This document shows, piece after piece, positions 42,337-50,769 of a stretch of DNA of 64,000 nt (its first letter is position 1; each line of letters starts with the position of its first letter). The translations under genes were made by a program, and so were the position numbers. Below the pieces are notes generated by a model that did not search any database, had not been told where the DNA came from, and worked only from the letters and a program-made list of their open reading frames with translations. The stretch is from Pseudomonas moraviensis (GTDB taxonomy: Bacteria; Pseudomonadota; Gammaproteobacteria; Pseudomonadales; Pseudomonadaceae), in contig NZ_LT629788.1 of assembly GCF_900105805.1 (NCBI RefSeq), positions 434,001 to 498,000 of the forward strand, written 5' to 3'.

Positions 42337-42816
42337 ATGACGATCGAAATCCGCCCGGCGACCCCCAGCGATGCGCCGCAAATCCTCGCCTTCATCACTG
42401 AACTGGCAGATTTCGAGAAGGCCCGTCACGAAGTCATCGCCAGCGTCGCCGACATCGAACGCAGCCTGTTCGGCGACGGCGCCACCGCCCACGGCCTGAT
42501 CTGCCTGCGCGACGGCTTGCCGATCGGTTTCGCGGTGTTCTTCTTCAGTTACTCGACCTGGCTGGGCAGCAACTGCCTGTACCTCGAAGACCTCTACATC
42601 ACCCCGGAACAACGCGGCGGCGGCGCCGGTAAAACCCTGCTGCGCCACCTGGCGAAAATCGCCTGCGCCAACGACTGCGGCCGCTTCGAATGGAGTGTGC
42701 TGGAGTGGAACACCCCGGCCATCGAATTCTACAAATCCCTCGGCGCGCAACCGCAGGAGGAGTGGGTGCGGTATCGCATGGATGGCAAGGTGTTGAGGGA
42801 GTTTGCCGAGGGGTGA
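42337..42816 (+). CDS. GNAT-family N-acetyltransferase
   Basis: A 159-residue acetyltransferase with the acetyl-CoA motif 'LYLEDLYITPEQRGGGAGKT' (about residues 85-104) and the C-terminal 'WNTPAIEFYKSLGAQP'. The pattern resembles diamine (spermidine/spermine) or thialysine acetyltransferases. The gene is a single unit between REPINs. The substrate is unconfirmed. Confidence 0.88.
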   Translation: MTIEIRPATPSDAPQILAFITELADFEKARHEVIASVADIERSLFGDGATAHGLICLRDGLPIGFAVFFFSYSTWLGSNCLYLEDLYITPEQRGGGAGKTLLRHLAKIACANDCGRFEWSVLEWNTPAIEFYKSLGAQPQEEWVRYRMDGKVLREFAEG

Positions 42817-42975
42817 ACAGAATAAAAGCAATCTCATGCTGATTCGGTTGTAGGCATTGTTCTAGTCCGGCATTCTGTGCGCCATTTTTGCGCGCTCACG
42901 GACGACACCTGCAATGCTTCTGGCAACATTTCTCCGCGCCTGCGGAGCTCCCGCTGTGTCAATGAGTGACCAGCA

Positions 42976-43638
42976 ATGAGCGGACTGCAGGCTTCCATGC
43001 GTCTGTATGGCCTGGTGAAAACCACCGGCTCTTCCGACGACCCGAAACGACAGGCTGTCGAAATTCTCTGCATGGCCCAGCGCACCGGTGGCCTGGCTAT
43101 TCGGGCTTTCGTGTCGCGGCTCGACGCCGAGTTGATGTCGCGCAGCGCCGGCCTCGGCGAATACCGCGTGGTAGCGCTGAGAACCTTTGATCCAACTGCG
43201 ATTATCGACGCTCATCAAGGCTGGCTGATGCTGCACATCTGTTGCGGCTTCGTCGCTCTCGCTGGCCATTCTCTATTGAAGAACGGTGCGTTGATACCGA
43301 TGGGCTGGCACGTCTAGTCCGAAGTGGGGCGCTGGACCTCCGGGCATCATCTTGACCTTGGCGTGCAAATGGGCGACTTGCTGCAATCGACTTTCGAGCG
43401 CAATCACCTGCGCAACTACAACGCCTGGCTCAACGAACTTGATGATGTAACGCCTGCCGAGTTGAGGTGGCAAGCCGACGAAGCCTGGCGTGCCATACAA
43501 ACCGCCACATCGTCTGAAAGCCGTGAGCATTGTCATGCTCTGTTCGACCCGGTCGACAATCGCTGGCGCTTTGCCGCGACCGACATCGATATCTATCAGC
43601 CATCCCCGGCACCCCTTAAGCAAGGAGCTTTGAATTGA
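42976..43638 (+). pseudogene. Gene interrupted by an in-frame TAG, upstream of PAAR
   Basis: Codons 42976-43314 encode 113 residues ending in a hydrophobic stretch ('HICCGFVALAGHSLLKNG'). TAG at 43315-43317 stops the frame, which then continues open for 106 codons ('GVQMGDLLQSTFERNHLRNY', 'WLNELDDVTPAELRWQADEA') to TGA at 43636. Both halves are in one frame, the second has no good start of its own, and the TGA overlaps the PAAR start (TTGA). This suggests a single membrane-associated T6SS accessory gene broken by a nonsense mutation. I do not recognise the family. Two separate genes are the alternative. Confidence 0.5.
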
Positions 43639-44129
43639 GTGGTAAACCCGCAGCTCGCGTCACCGACCCAACCGCCTGCCCACTGCCGGGTCACGGCACC
43701 AACCCGATAGTCTCCGGCTCGCCGGACGTGTTTTTCGATTGCCTCGCGGCTGCCCGCATGACCGATAAATCAGCGTGTGGCAGCCCTATCACCGGAGCGG
43801 TCTCCGGCACCGTTTTCATTAACGGCCTGAATGCCGCGATGCTCGACAGCACTGGTGGGCATGGCAATGTCGTGATCGGTGGCTCAGGCACGGTGATTAT
43901 CGGCCAGAGCGGGGGAGGGGCCGCGTTTAGCGGGTTGCTGCCGATGCCGGTGCATTTCAACGATCGGATGCAAGTGATCAACGAGATCACAGGAGAGCCC
44001 ATGCCGAATCATCCCTACGCGATTCAACGGGGTGACGGGCGCGTCGAACACGGCGTTACCGATGAAGCAGGTTTCACGCACACGGTGAGCTCGCACCTGC
44101 CTGAATCCATCAAATTGTTCGTAGAGTAA
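43635..44129 (+). CDS. PAAR-domain protein (type VI secretion spike tip) with C-terminal adaptor extension
   Basis: A 164-residue protein. Residues 1-100 are the PAAR fold ('AARVTDPTACPLPGHGTNPI', 'GSPDVFFDCLAAARMTDKSA', 'GNVVIGGSGTVIIGQ'), which caps the VgrG spike. Residues 108-164 ('NDRMQVINEITGEPMPNHPY', 'GVTDEAGFTHTV') look like a small beta-sandwich extension seen on other T6SS tip proteins. The start is TTG at 43635, seven bases after AAGGAG. A hydrolase gene follows after 6 nt, which suggests the PAAR delivers it. Confidence 0.87.
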   Translation: MSGKPAARVTDPTACPLPGHGTNPIVSGSPDVFFDCLAAARMTDKSACGSPITGAVSGTVFINGLNAAMLDSTGGHGNVVIGGSGTVIIGQSGGGAAFSGLLPMPVHFNDRMQVINEITGEPMPNHPYAIQRGDGRVEHGVTDEAGFTHTVSSHLPESIKLFVE

Positions 44130-44135
44130 GAAGCT

Positions 44136-44876
44136 ATGGCCGCTGAAAATTCAGAATTGAAAGGCTGTCAAAGACTGGTCGTGACACACGAATTAACCTG
44201 TAAAACCGACGGGACCGTAAAACAGGCTACCGTTAGCCCGAAAAAAATTGTTTTGTTTTTCGTTGGAGGAGCGGGAGATAAAGAAAGTTATTACGGAACG
44301 GGCCCGAACAATAACGTGGCGGAGGCTCTGAAAATATTCATCAAGAATATGGACGCTGAAGGTCTTTGCCCTGATACCTACGACGCACACCACATCGGTT
44401 ATAACGCCTTCACCAGTGATGAGGGACTTAATGCAAATGTGTTGGCGAAAATTCCCGACCTGACCACTCCGGTCTACATTATCGGGCATAGCCTGGGAGG
44501 CTGGAATGGAGCTCACTTGTCTAAAGTGCTGGCAGACAAAGGCTATCGGATCCCGGTATTGGTTACGCTGGACCCCGTCGGAGAGGGTCAGATCGTATGG
44601 GGCATATCAAATATTTATCAAACAGAGCCTACTCCCAAGGCTGAATATTGGGTGAATGTAAGAGCGGATGCCAAAGACTGGAATTTTTCTGATCTCGTGG
44701 CGGATTTTGGAGAGCAGTGGGACATGACAAGCGGCCCGAACATGAACGGCCGGGTTGATGTGAATCATGCCGATGCCTGGGCTATCTACATTGCCGTATT
44801 AGGTAGCGGAGTGTCAGCGAGGGATATTCTTATGCAGTCAGTGATACAGCACTTCAAAGGGAGGAAATGTGCGTAA
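44136..44876 (+). CDS. Putative T6SS lipase-like effector (alpha/beta hydrolase)
   Basis: A 246-residue protein with an alpha/beta-hydrolase core. The nucleophile elbow is IIGHSLGGW (Ser119), the acid is probably Asp146 in 'VTLDPVGE', and the His is probably His211 in 'VNHADAW', a complete triad. An early 'IVLFFVGGAGD' strand would supply the oxyanion region. It has no signal peptide, fitting delivery by the PAAR protein. Base composition is clearly more AT-rich than neighbours, a sign of transfer. Which lipid or other ester it attacks is not known; phospholipids are likely by analogy to GxSxG T6SS lipases. Confidence 0.72.
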   Translation: MAAENSELKGCQRLVVTHELTCKTDGTVKQATVSPKKIVLFFVGGAGDKESYYGTGPNNNVAEALKIFIKNMDAEGLCPDTYDAHHIGYNAFTSDEGLNANVLAKIPDLTTPVYIIGHSLGGWNGAHLSKVLADKGYRIPVLVTLDPVGEGQIVWGISNIYQTEPTPKAEYWVNVRADAKDWNFSDLVADFGEQWDMTSGPNMNGRVDVNHADAWAIYIAVLGSGVSARDILMQSVIQHFKGRKCA

Positions 44877-45363
44877 ATCTTTACTGATTTCAATGTTTTT
44901 GGTATGTGCGTCATGCGCTATCAGTCACGGGCGGCCGATTGCCCATATTGAATACATGAATACGGAGCGTTATCTCAATCGAAATATTTACCAAGTCACG
45001 TTCTCTTCTGATGTCGACGTGGAGCCATTGTTCAAATCTAAAATAAGCCAATCTCTTCTCTGTTCTTTCGACGAAGAAACAGATTTCGCAATGCCTCAAG
45101 ATCTGAAGGAATATGGCGAGGGCTGGGTTGAGCCGGTGAAGTCAGGGGAGGGACTAGTCTTCAGAGCGGATCTGATGTTTTACAAGGTTAAGGATTCGAC
45201 AAGTTATACGCTAATGAGCAGCGATGAATTAAGAGCCTTGGTGGCTCGTCAACAGTCTATAGCTTGTAAAGTCAGAATCAACTCTTACTCCTACAGGGTC
45301 TATTTATCGGAGGTCATGAAGATTCCAGTCAAAGATCTCATGAAAGAAGTCAATAAATACTGA
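44869..45363 (+). CDS. Putative immunity lipoprotein for the adjacent hydrolase
   Basis: A 164-residue protein beginning MRKSLLISMFLVCASC, a lipoprotein-type signal with Cys16 (the -3 residue is Cys, slightly atypical), so it is probably anchored in the periplasm. It overlaps the effector gene by 8 nt and starts at GTG with GGGAGG upstream. T6SS lipases are commonly paired with a downstream periplasmic immunity protein. It is AT-rich like the effector. I see no named family. Confidence 0.65.
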   Translation: MRKSLLISMFLVCASCAISHGRPIAHIEYMNTERYLNRNIYQVTFSSDVDVEPLFKSKISQSLLCSFDEETDFAMPQDLKEYGEGWVEPVKSGEGLVFRADLMFYKVKDSTSYTLMSSDELRALVARQQSIACKVRINSYSYRVYLSEVMKIPVKDLMKEVNKY

Positions 45364-45474
45364 GTCGGGGGCGCTCGATGAGTTACTTGAGAGTTTCGGT
45401 TCCCTAGGTCATCGACCGATGCGCTAACGCAACTAAGCCATCCCCCCATCAAGTCCAAAGCAGGGTGATTACTC

Positions 45475-45491
45475 ATCCCAAAATATGGGAT
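45475..45491 (+). promoter_or_regulatory. Operator ATCCCA-N5-TGGGAT, copy 2
   Basis: A 17-bp palindrome, ATCCCAAAATATGGGAT, nearly identical to 30654-30670. It ends 13 bp before the dgoK -35 box. Its centre is about 58 bp before the predicted start point, a position that suits an activator. Confidence 0.7.
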
Positions 45492-45504
45492 TGATATTTA
45501 TATA

Positions 45505-45534
45505 TTGAGATTTTGAGCCGCCCAGGTTTATAGT
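45505..45534 (+). promoter_or_regulatory. Promoter of the dgoKAD operon
   Basis: TTGAGA (45505-45510), 18 bp, TATAGT (45529-45534), identical in hexamers and spacing to the promoter at 30684-30713. The leader to dgoK is about 32 nt and lacks the terminator seen at the other copy. Confidence 0.65.
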
Positions 45535-45572
45535 CCGTCGCACTCACTGCCAAAAACAAAACAGGTGAAGCG

Positions 45573-46562
45573 ATGCAGGCGCAATTGATCGCGCTCGATT
45601 GGGGGACAACCTCATTACGTGCTTACAAACTCGCGGCGGACGGTGTGGTGCTGGAGCAGCGTGCGCTGTCGTCCGGGATCATGCAGTTGCCCAAGACTCC
45701 GCGAATCATCCACGGTCGTGAATGCGCCGATGGTTTTGAACTGGCCTTCGACGAAGCCTGCGGTGACTGGCTCGACGCGCAGCCGGATCTGCCGGTGATC
45801 GCTTGCGGTATGGTCGGCAGTGCCCAGGGCTGGCGCGAAGCGGCTTACTGCGAGACGCCGGCCGACGTCGCCCATCTCGGAAATTCCCTACAGAGCGTTA
45901 TCAGTCTTCGCGGCACGCCAGTGCATATCGTCCCGGGCGTGATCCAGCGTTCGCGGCTGCCGAATGTGATGCGCGGCGAAGAAACCCAAGTCCTCGGCGT
46001 GCTGCAAAGTCTGCCGGCCGAGGCGGGTAACGATCTGTTGATCGGCCTGCCCGGCAGCCACTCGAAATGGGTGGAAGTGGTCGATGGCCGCATCACGCAT
46101 TTCGACACCTTCATGACTGGCGAAGTCTTCGCCGTACTCAGCGAACACAGCATTCTTGGCCGTACCCAACAGCCGAGCCTGACTTTCGACGCACAGGCAT
46201 TTGACCGTGGCGTGCAAATCGCGCTGTCGGCGGATGCCGAGCTCGGTGTGCTCTCGACCCTGTTCAGCGCCCGTACCCTCGGCCTCACTGGTGAACTGAG
46301 CCCGAGCGCTCAAGCGGATTATCTGTCCGGTCTGATGATCGGCCACGAGTTGGCCGCGCTCGCCAATGTGCAGCGGCGCCGGCGCAATCAAGCGAATCTT
46401 CCATCGATCGTGCTCATCGGCAATGCGCAACTGTGCACGCGTTATCGCCGTGCCCTCGACGCCTGCGGCTTTGCTCGGGTGACGCTGGCCGAGCAGGCGA
46501 CCGAGCGTGGCCTGTGGCAACTGGCGCGTGCCGCCGGGCTGATCGATTCCTCATCCCGTTAA
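45573..46562 (+). CDS. dgoK: 2-dehydro-3-deoxygalactonokinase
   Basis: A 329-residue kinase with 'IALDWGTTSLRAY' (about residues 6-18), the phosphate-binding loop of the family, and 'MRGEETQVLG' and 'LPGSHSKWV' segments. It phosphorylates 2-keto-3-deoxygalactonate to its 6-phosphate. AGGTGAAG precedes the ATG. It is followed by the aldolase and dehydratase genes, the usual dgoKAD order. Confidence 0.94.
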   Translation: MQAQLIALDWGTTSLRAYKLAADGVVLEQRALSSGIMQLPKTPRIIHGRECADGFELAFDEACGDWLDAQPDLPVIACGMVGSAQGWREAAYCETPADVAHLGNSLQSVISLRGTPVHIVPGVIQRSRLPNVMRGEETQVLGVLQSLPAEAGNDLLIGLPGSHSKWVEVVDGRITHFDTFMTGEVFAVLSEHSILGRTQQPSLTFDAQAFDRGVQIALSADAELGVLSTLFSARTLGLTGELSPSAQADYLSGLMIGHELAALANVQRRRRNQANLPSIVLIGNAQLCTRYRRALDACGFARVTLAEQATERGLWQLARAAGLIDSSSR

Positions 46563-46581
46563 CCCTGACTGGAGGCCTGAC

Positions 46582-47202
46582 ATGCTCAAGCAAGCACTGG
46601 CACAAAACGGTCTGATCGCGATTCTGCGTGGCCTGCAACCGCAGGAAGCGGCGGCTGTCGGAGAAGTCCTTTATTCCGCCGGATTTCGCGTCATCGAAGT
46701 ACCGCTCAATTCCCCATCGCCGTACGACAGTATCCGCATTCTGCGTGATGCGCTGCCCGCCGATTGCCTGATCGGTGCCGGCACGGTGCTCACCCCCGAG
46801 CAGGTCGAGCAGGTCAAAGCTGCTGGCGGACAAGTGATCGTTATGCCCCACAGCGATGCCAAGGTGTTGCGCGCGGCGAAAGCGGCGGGGCTGTACCTGT
46901 CGCCGGGCGTGGCGACGCCGACCGAAGCCTTCGCCGCGCTGGCCGAGGGTGCGGACATTCTCAAGCTGTTCCCGGCCGAGCAGATGGGGCCGGCAGTCGT
47001 CAAAGCCTGGCTTGCGATGTTGCCGGCCGGCACGGTGCTGGCGCCGGTCGGCGGCATTACCCCGGACAACATGCAGGCCTTTATCGACGCTGGCGTGAAA
47101 GGTTTCGGCCTCGGTTCCGGCCTGTTCAAACCGGGCATGACGCCCGAGCAGGTGGCGGTCAATGCCAAGGCCTACGTGGCTGCCTGGAAAGCCCTGCGTT
47201 AA
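46582..47202 (+). CDS. dgoA: 2-dehydro-3-deoxy-6-phosphogalactonate aldolase
   Basis: A 206-residue class I aldolase with 'AILRGLQPQEA' (about residues 14-24), 'RVIEVPLNSP' (Glu acid-base) and the Schiff-base Lys in 'ADILKLFPAE' (about residue 131). It cleaves KDPGal to pyruvate and glyceraldehyde-3-phosphate. GGAGG precedes the ATG at 46582. Confidence 0.94.
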   Translation: MLKQALAQNGLIAILRGLQPQEAAAVGEVLYSAGFRVIEVPLNSPSPYDSIRILRDALPADCLIGAGTVLTPEQVEQVKAAGGQVIVMPHSDAKVLRAAKAAGLYLSPGVATPTEAFAALAEGADILKLFPAEQMGPAVVKAWLAMLPAGTVLAPVGGITPDNMQAFIDAGVKGFGLGSGLFKPGMTPEQVAVNAKAYVAAWKALR

Positions 47203-47262
47203 GAATTTTGGCGCTGTGTGCGCTGCATCTAATAAAAGCTGCATTTACAAAAGAGAGCAGAG

Positions 47263-48411
47263 ATGAAAATCACCAAACTCACGACCTTCATCGTTCCGCC
47301 GCGCTGGTGCTTCCTCAAGGTCGAAACCGACGAGGGCGTGACCGGTTGGGGCGAGCCTGTGGTCGAAGGGCGCGCGCACACGGTCGCCGCTGCGGTGGAA
47401 GAATTGTCCGACTACCTGATCGGTAAAGACCCACGCAACATCGAAGACATCTGGACCGTGCTCTATCGCGGCGGCTTCTACCGCGGCGGCGCGATCCACA
47501 TGAGTGCGCTGGCCGGTATCGATCAGGCCCTGTGGGACATCAAGGGCAAGGCCCTCGGCGTCTCGGTCAGCGACCTGCTCGGTGGCCAGGTGCGCGACAA
47601 GATCCGTGTCTACTCGTGGATCGGCGGCGACCGCCCGGCTGACACCGCGCGCGCGGCGAAAGAGGCGGTGAGCCGTGGTTTCACTGCGGTGAAAATGAAC
47701 GGCACCGAAGAGCTGCAGTTCCTCGACACGTTCGAAAAAGTCGATCTCGCCTTGGCCAACGTTGCCGCCGTGCGTGACGCGGTCGGGCCGAACGTCGGCA
47801 TCGGCGTCGACTTCCATGGCCGCGTGCACAAGCCGATGGCCAAGGTGCTGATGAAGGAACTCGACCCTTACAAACTGATGTTTATCGAAGAGCCGGTACT
47901 CAGCGAAAACTACGAAGCGCTGAAAGAACTGGCGCCGCTGACCAGCACACCGATTGCCCTCGGCGAGCGGCTGTTCTCGCGCTGGGATTTTAAACGGGTG
48001 TTGAGCGAAGGCTACGTCGACATCATCCAGCCGGACGCGTCCCACGCCGGCGGCATCACCGAAACCCGCAAGATCGCCAACATGGCCGAAGCCTACGACG
48101 TCGCGCTGGCGCTGCATTGCCCGCTGGGGCCGATTGCGCTGGCGGCGTGTTTGCAACTCGACGCGGCTTGTTACAACGCGTTTATCCAGGAGCAGAGCCT
48201 GGGCATCCATTACAACGAGAGCAATGACTTGCTCGACTATGTGAAGGACCCGCGGGTGTTCGACTACGATCAGGGCTTCGTGAAAATTCCGAACGGCCCG
48301 GGGCTGGGCATCGAGATCAACGAGGAATACGTGATCGAACGCGCCGCCGTCGGCCACCGCTGGCGCAACCCGATCTGGCGCCATGCCGATGGCAGCTTTG
48401 CCGAGTGGTAA
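47263..48411 (+). CDS. dgoD: D-galactonate dehydratase
   Basis: A 382-residue enolase-superfamily enzyme of the mandelate racemase/dehydratase group. The three metal-ligand carboxylates lie in 'GIGVDFHGRVHKPMA' (Asp), 'MFIEEPVLSEN' (Glu) and 'IALGERLFSRWDF' (Glu), and the catalytic His in 'LALHCPLGP'. It converts D-galactonate to 2-keto-3-deoxygalactonate. AGAGAGCAG precedes the ATG. A REPIN follows. Confidence 0.95.
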   Translation: MKITKLTTFIVPPRWCFLKVETDEGVTGWGEPVVEGRAHTVAAAVEELSDYLIGKDPRNIEDIWTVLYRGGFYRGGAIHMSALAGIDQALWDIKGKALGVSVSDLLGGQVRDKIRVYSWIGGDRPADTARAAKEAVSRGFTAVKMNGTEELQFLDTFEKVDLALANVAAVRDAVGPNVGIGVDFHGRVHKPMAKVLMKELDPYKLMFIEEPVLSENYEALKELAPLTSTPIALGERLFSRWDFKRVLSEGYVDIIQPDASHAGGITETRKIANMAEAYDVALALHCPLGPIALAACLQLDAACYNAFIQEQSLGIHYNESNDLLDYVKDPRVFDYDQGFVKIPNGPGLGIEINEEYVIERAAVGHRWRNPIWRHADGSFAEW

Positions 48412-48438
48412 GTCGTCTGCGAAACACCACAATCCCAA

Positions 48439-48526
48439 TGTAGGAGTGAGCCTGCTCGCGATTCGGTTTTACATCCGGAATGTTTGTGACTGACAGAGCG
48501 CTATCGCGAGCAGGCTCACTCCTACA
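48439..48526. repeat. REPIN, TAGGAGTGAGCC family
   Basis: Inverted arms at about 48439-48463 and 48498-48526 between dgoD and the transporter. Confidence 0.9.
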
Positions 48527-48582
48527 GGGATTTGTGCAAGGCCTCAGGCCGACCTCAATAAACATAAAAAGAGGCTCTCCTC

Positions 48583-49893
48583 ATGCAAACGCACACCCTC
48601 TCCGGGCAGGCGTCTTTAGTCACGCCCAGCCGCAAGCGGTTTTTCATCATGGTGCTGCTGTTCATCACCGTGGTCATCAACTACCTCGACCGCAGCAACC
48701 TGTCGATTGCCGCACCGGCGCTGACCAGTGAGCTGGGCATCGATCCGGTACACGTCGGGCTGATCTTCTCCGCTTTCGGCTGGACTTATGCCGCGATGCA
48801 GATCCCCGGCGGCTGGCTGGTCGATCGCGTGCCGCCTCGGATCCTTTATAGCGTCGCGCTGCTGCTGTGGTCGGTGGCCACGGTGATGCTCGGTTTCGTC
48901 AGCAGCTTCATCGCACTGTTCGTGCTGCGCATGGCCGTCGGTGCACTGGAAGCGCCGGCCTATCCGATCAACAGCCGCGTGGTCACCACCTGGTTTCCCG
49001 AGCGCGAACGCGCCACGGCGATCGGTTTCTACACCTCCGGGCAGTTCGTCGGCCTGGCCTTCCTGACGCCAGTGCTGGCGTGGCTGCAACATGAATTCGG
49101 CTGGCACATGGTGTTCGTCGCCACCGGCGCCGTGGGTATTCTGTGGGCGCTGATCTGGTACGCGGTGTATCGCGAGCCGCGCGATTTCAAAGGCGCCAAT
49201 GAGGCGGAAATCGATCTGATCCGCGAGGGTGGCGGGCTGGTCGATATCCAGGCTGACGCGGCCAAGGTCAAAGCCAGATTCAGCTGGACCGATCTGGGCA
49301 TCGTCCTCAGCAAACGCAAGTTGTGGGGCATCTACCTCGGCCAGTTCTGCCTGAACTCGACCCTGTGGTTTTTCCTCACCTGGTTCCCGACCTACCTGGT
49401 GAAATATCGCGGCATGGACTTCATCAAGTCCGGCCTGCTCGCGTCGCTGCCGTTTCTCGCCGCGTTCGTGGGAGTGTTGTGTTCGGGATTCTTTTCCGAC
49501 TTCCTCATTCGCCGTGGCTACACCGTGGGCTTCGCGCGCAAGTTGCCGATCATTGGCGGGCTGCTGATTTCGACCTCGATCATCGGCGCCAACTTCGTCG
49601 AGTCGACGCCGCTGGTGATCGCCTTCCTCGCCCTGGCATTTTTCGGCAACGGTCTGGCGTCGATCACCTGGTCGCTGGTGTCGACGCTGGCGCCGGCGCG
49701 TTTGCTCGGCTTGACCGGCGGCGTGTTCAACTTCATCGGCAACCTCTCGGCGATCGCGACGCCAATCGTGATCGGCTTCCTCGCCAGCGGCGATTCGTTC
49801 GCGCCGGCGATTACCTACATCGCCGTGCTCGCACTGGTCGGTGCCCTGTCCTACGTGCTGCTGGTGGGCAAGGTCGAGCGTATCGAGTTGTAG
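48583..49893 (+). CDS. dgoT: MFS transporter, D-galactonate/hexuronate (ACS) type
   Basis: A 436-residue twelve-helix major-facilitator protein of the anion:cation symporter family. 'INYLDRSNLSIAAPAL' (about residues 28-43) and 'FSAFGWTYAAMQIPGGWLVD' (about 63-82) are family signatures, and the 4-5 loop has an R/E-rich 'FPERERATAIGFY' motif. Galactonate is the likely substrate from position after dgoD. It is followed by the IclR gene after 61 bp. Confidence 0.87.
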   Translation: MQTHTLSGQASLVTPSRKRFFIMVLLFITVVINYLDRSNLSIAAPALTSELGIDPVHVGLIFSAFGWTYAAMQIPGGWLVDRVPPRILYSVALLLWSVATVMLGFVSSFIALFVLRMAVGALEAPAYPINSRVVTTWFPERERATAIGFYTSGQFVGLAFLTPVLAWLQHEFGWHMVFVATGAVGILWALIWYAVYREPRDFKGANEAEIDLIREGGGLVDIQADAAKVKARFSWTDLGIVLSKRKLWGIYLGQFCLNSTLWFFLTWFPTYLVKYRGMDFIKSGLLASLPFLAAFVGVLCSGFFSDFLIRRGYTVGFARKLPIIGGLLISTSIIGANFVESTPLVIAFLALAFFGNGLASITWSLVSTLAPARLLGLTGGVFNFIGNLSAIATPIVIGFLASGDSFAPAITYIAVLALVGALSYVLLVGKVERIEL

Positions 49894-49954
49894 TGCTCTG
49901 CGTCGGGCGACCATAATGCCGCCCGTTCCTTCGCTCAACGGTAAAAGGCTGGAT

Positions 49955-50758
49955 ATGCAGGAAGACGCCCCGGAAAAAACCAAGGACGCCGCGCCCACCG
50001 GCACCCAGACGCTACTGCGCGGCCTCGGTGTAGTCCAAGCGGTGGCCAGCGGCGCACGTGATCTCAAGGAGATCGCCCGGCTGATCGGCACCACGCGCAG
50101 CACCACCCATCGGCTGGCCAGTTGCCTGGTCGACGAGCGTTATCTGCGCGTGGTCCCGCAAATCGGTTATCTGCTTGGGCCGAAGCTGATCGAACTGGGC
50201 TTTCAGGCCCGCGAAGAGTTGCCGCTGGTGACCCTGGCCGGGCCGTATCTGGACGAGTTGTCGGCGCTGACCGGCGATACCGTGCATCTGGGCATTCGCG
50301 AAGGCGACGAGGTGTTGTATCTGCTGAAGAATCCTGGGCGCAACGGCCCGGAAATGCGCTCGCGGGTCGGCCATCGCATGCCGCTGGTGCGCACCGGGAT
50401 CGGCAAGGCATTGATGCTCGATGACTCGCCGCAGGACTGGCGGCGGCTGTACGACATCAGCCTGCCGGCGGGTGGCAAAAGTCAGTTCTGGCCGCAGCAT
50501 CCCCAGCAGTCGTGGGAACAGCTGGAGCAGCGCATGGGCGAATACGTCACTGGTGGCTACGCCTTCGATCTGGAAGACAACGAACCGTCGATCCGCTGCG
50601 TGGCGGCGCCGATTCGCGATGCGAGCAAGGGCATTGTTGCCGCGATCAGCATCGCCAGCACCGTGCCGTACATGCCGCTGGAAAAAATGGCCGAGTTGAT
50701 CCCCCTGCTCAAAGGGGTCACAACCCGGCTGTCGGCGGAGCTTGGCTTGAAGGTGTAA
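49955..50758 (+). CDS. IclR-family transcriptional regulator
   Basis: A 267-residue IclR protein: an N-terminal winged helix ('LKEIARLIGTTRSTTHRLAS', about residues 38-57) and a C-terminal GAF-like ligand domain with 'GKALMLDD' and 'GIVAAISIASTV'. The ATG at 49955 has AAAGG 6 nt upstream; an upstream ATG at 49916 is possible. IclR proteins bind short palindromes, so it is the best candidate for the ATCCCA-N5-TGGGAT sites before dgoK and the SDR operon. Confidence 0.88.
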   Translation: MQEDAPEKTKDAAPTGTQTLLRGLGVVQAVASGARDLKEIARLIGTTRSTTHRLASCLVDERYLRVVPQIGYLLGPKLIELGFQAREELPLVTLAGPYLDELSALTGDTVHLGIREGDEVLYLLKNPGRNGPEMRSRVGHRMPLVRTGIGKALMLDDSPQDWRRLYDISLPAGGKSQFWPQHPQQSWEQLEQRMGEYVTGGYAFDLEDNEPSIRCVAAPIRDASKGIVAAISIASTVPYMPLEKMAELIPLLKGVTTRLSAELGLKV

Positions 50759-50769
50759 GCCGTGAAGGT

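Noticed and set aside
48616..50106. 496-codon minus-strand frame
   Set aside because: Antisense to the MFS transporter and the IclR gene; shadow composition.
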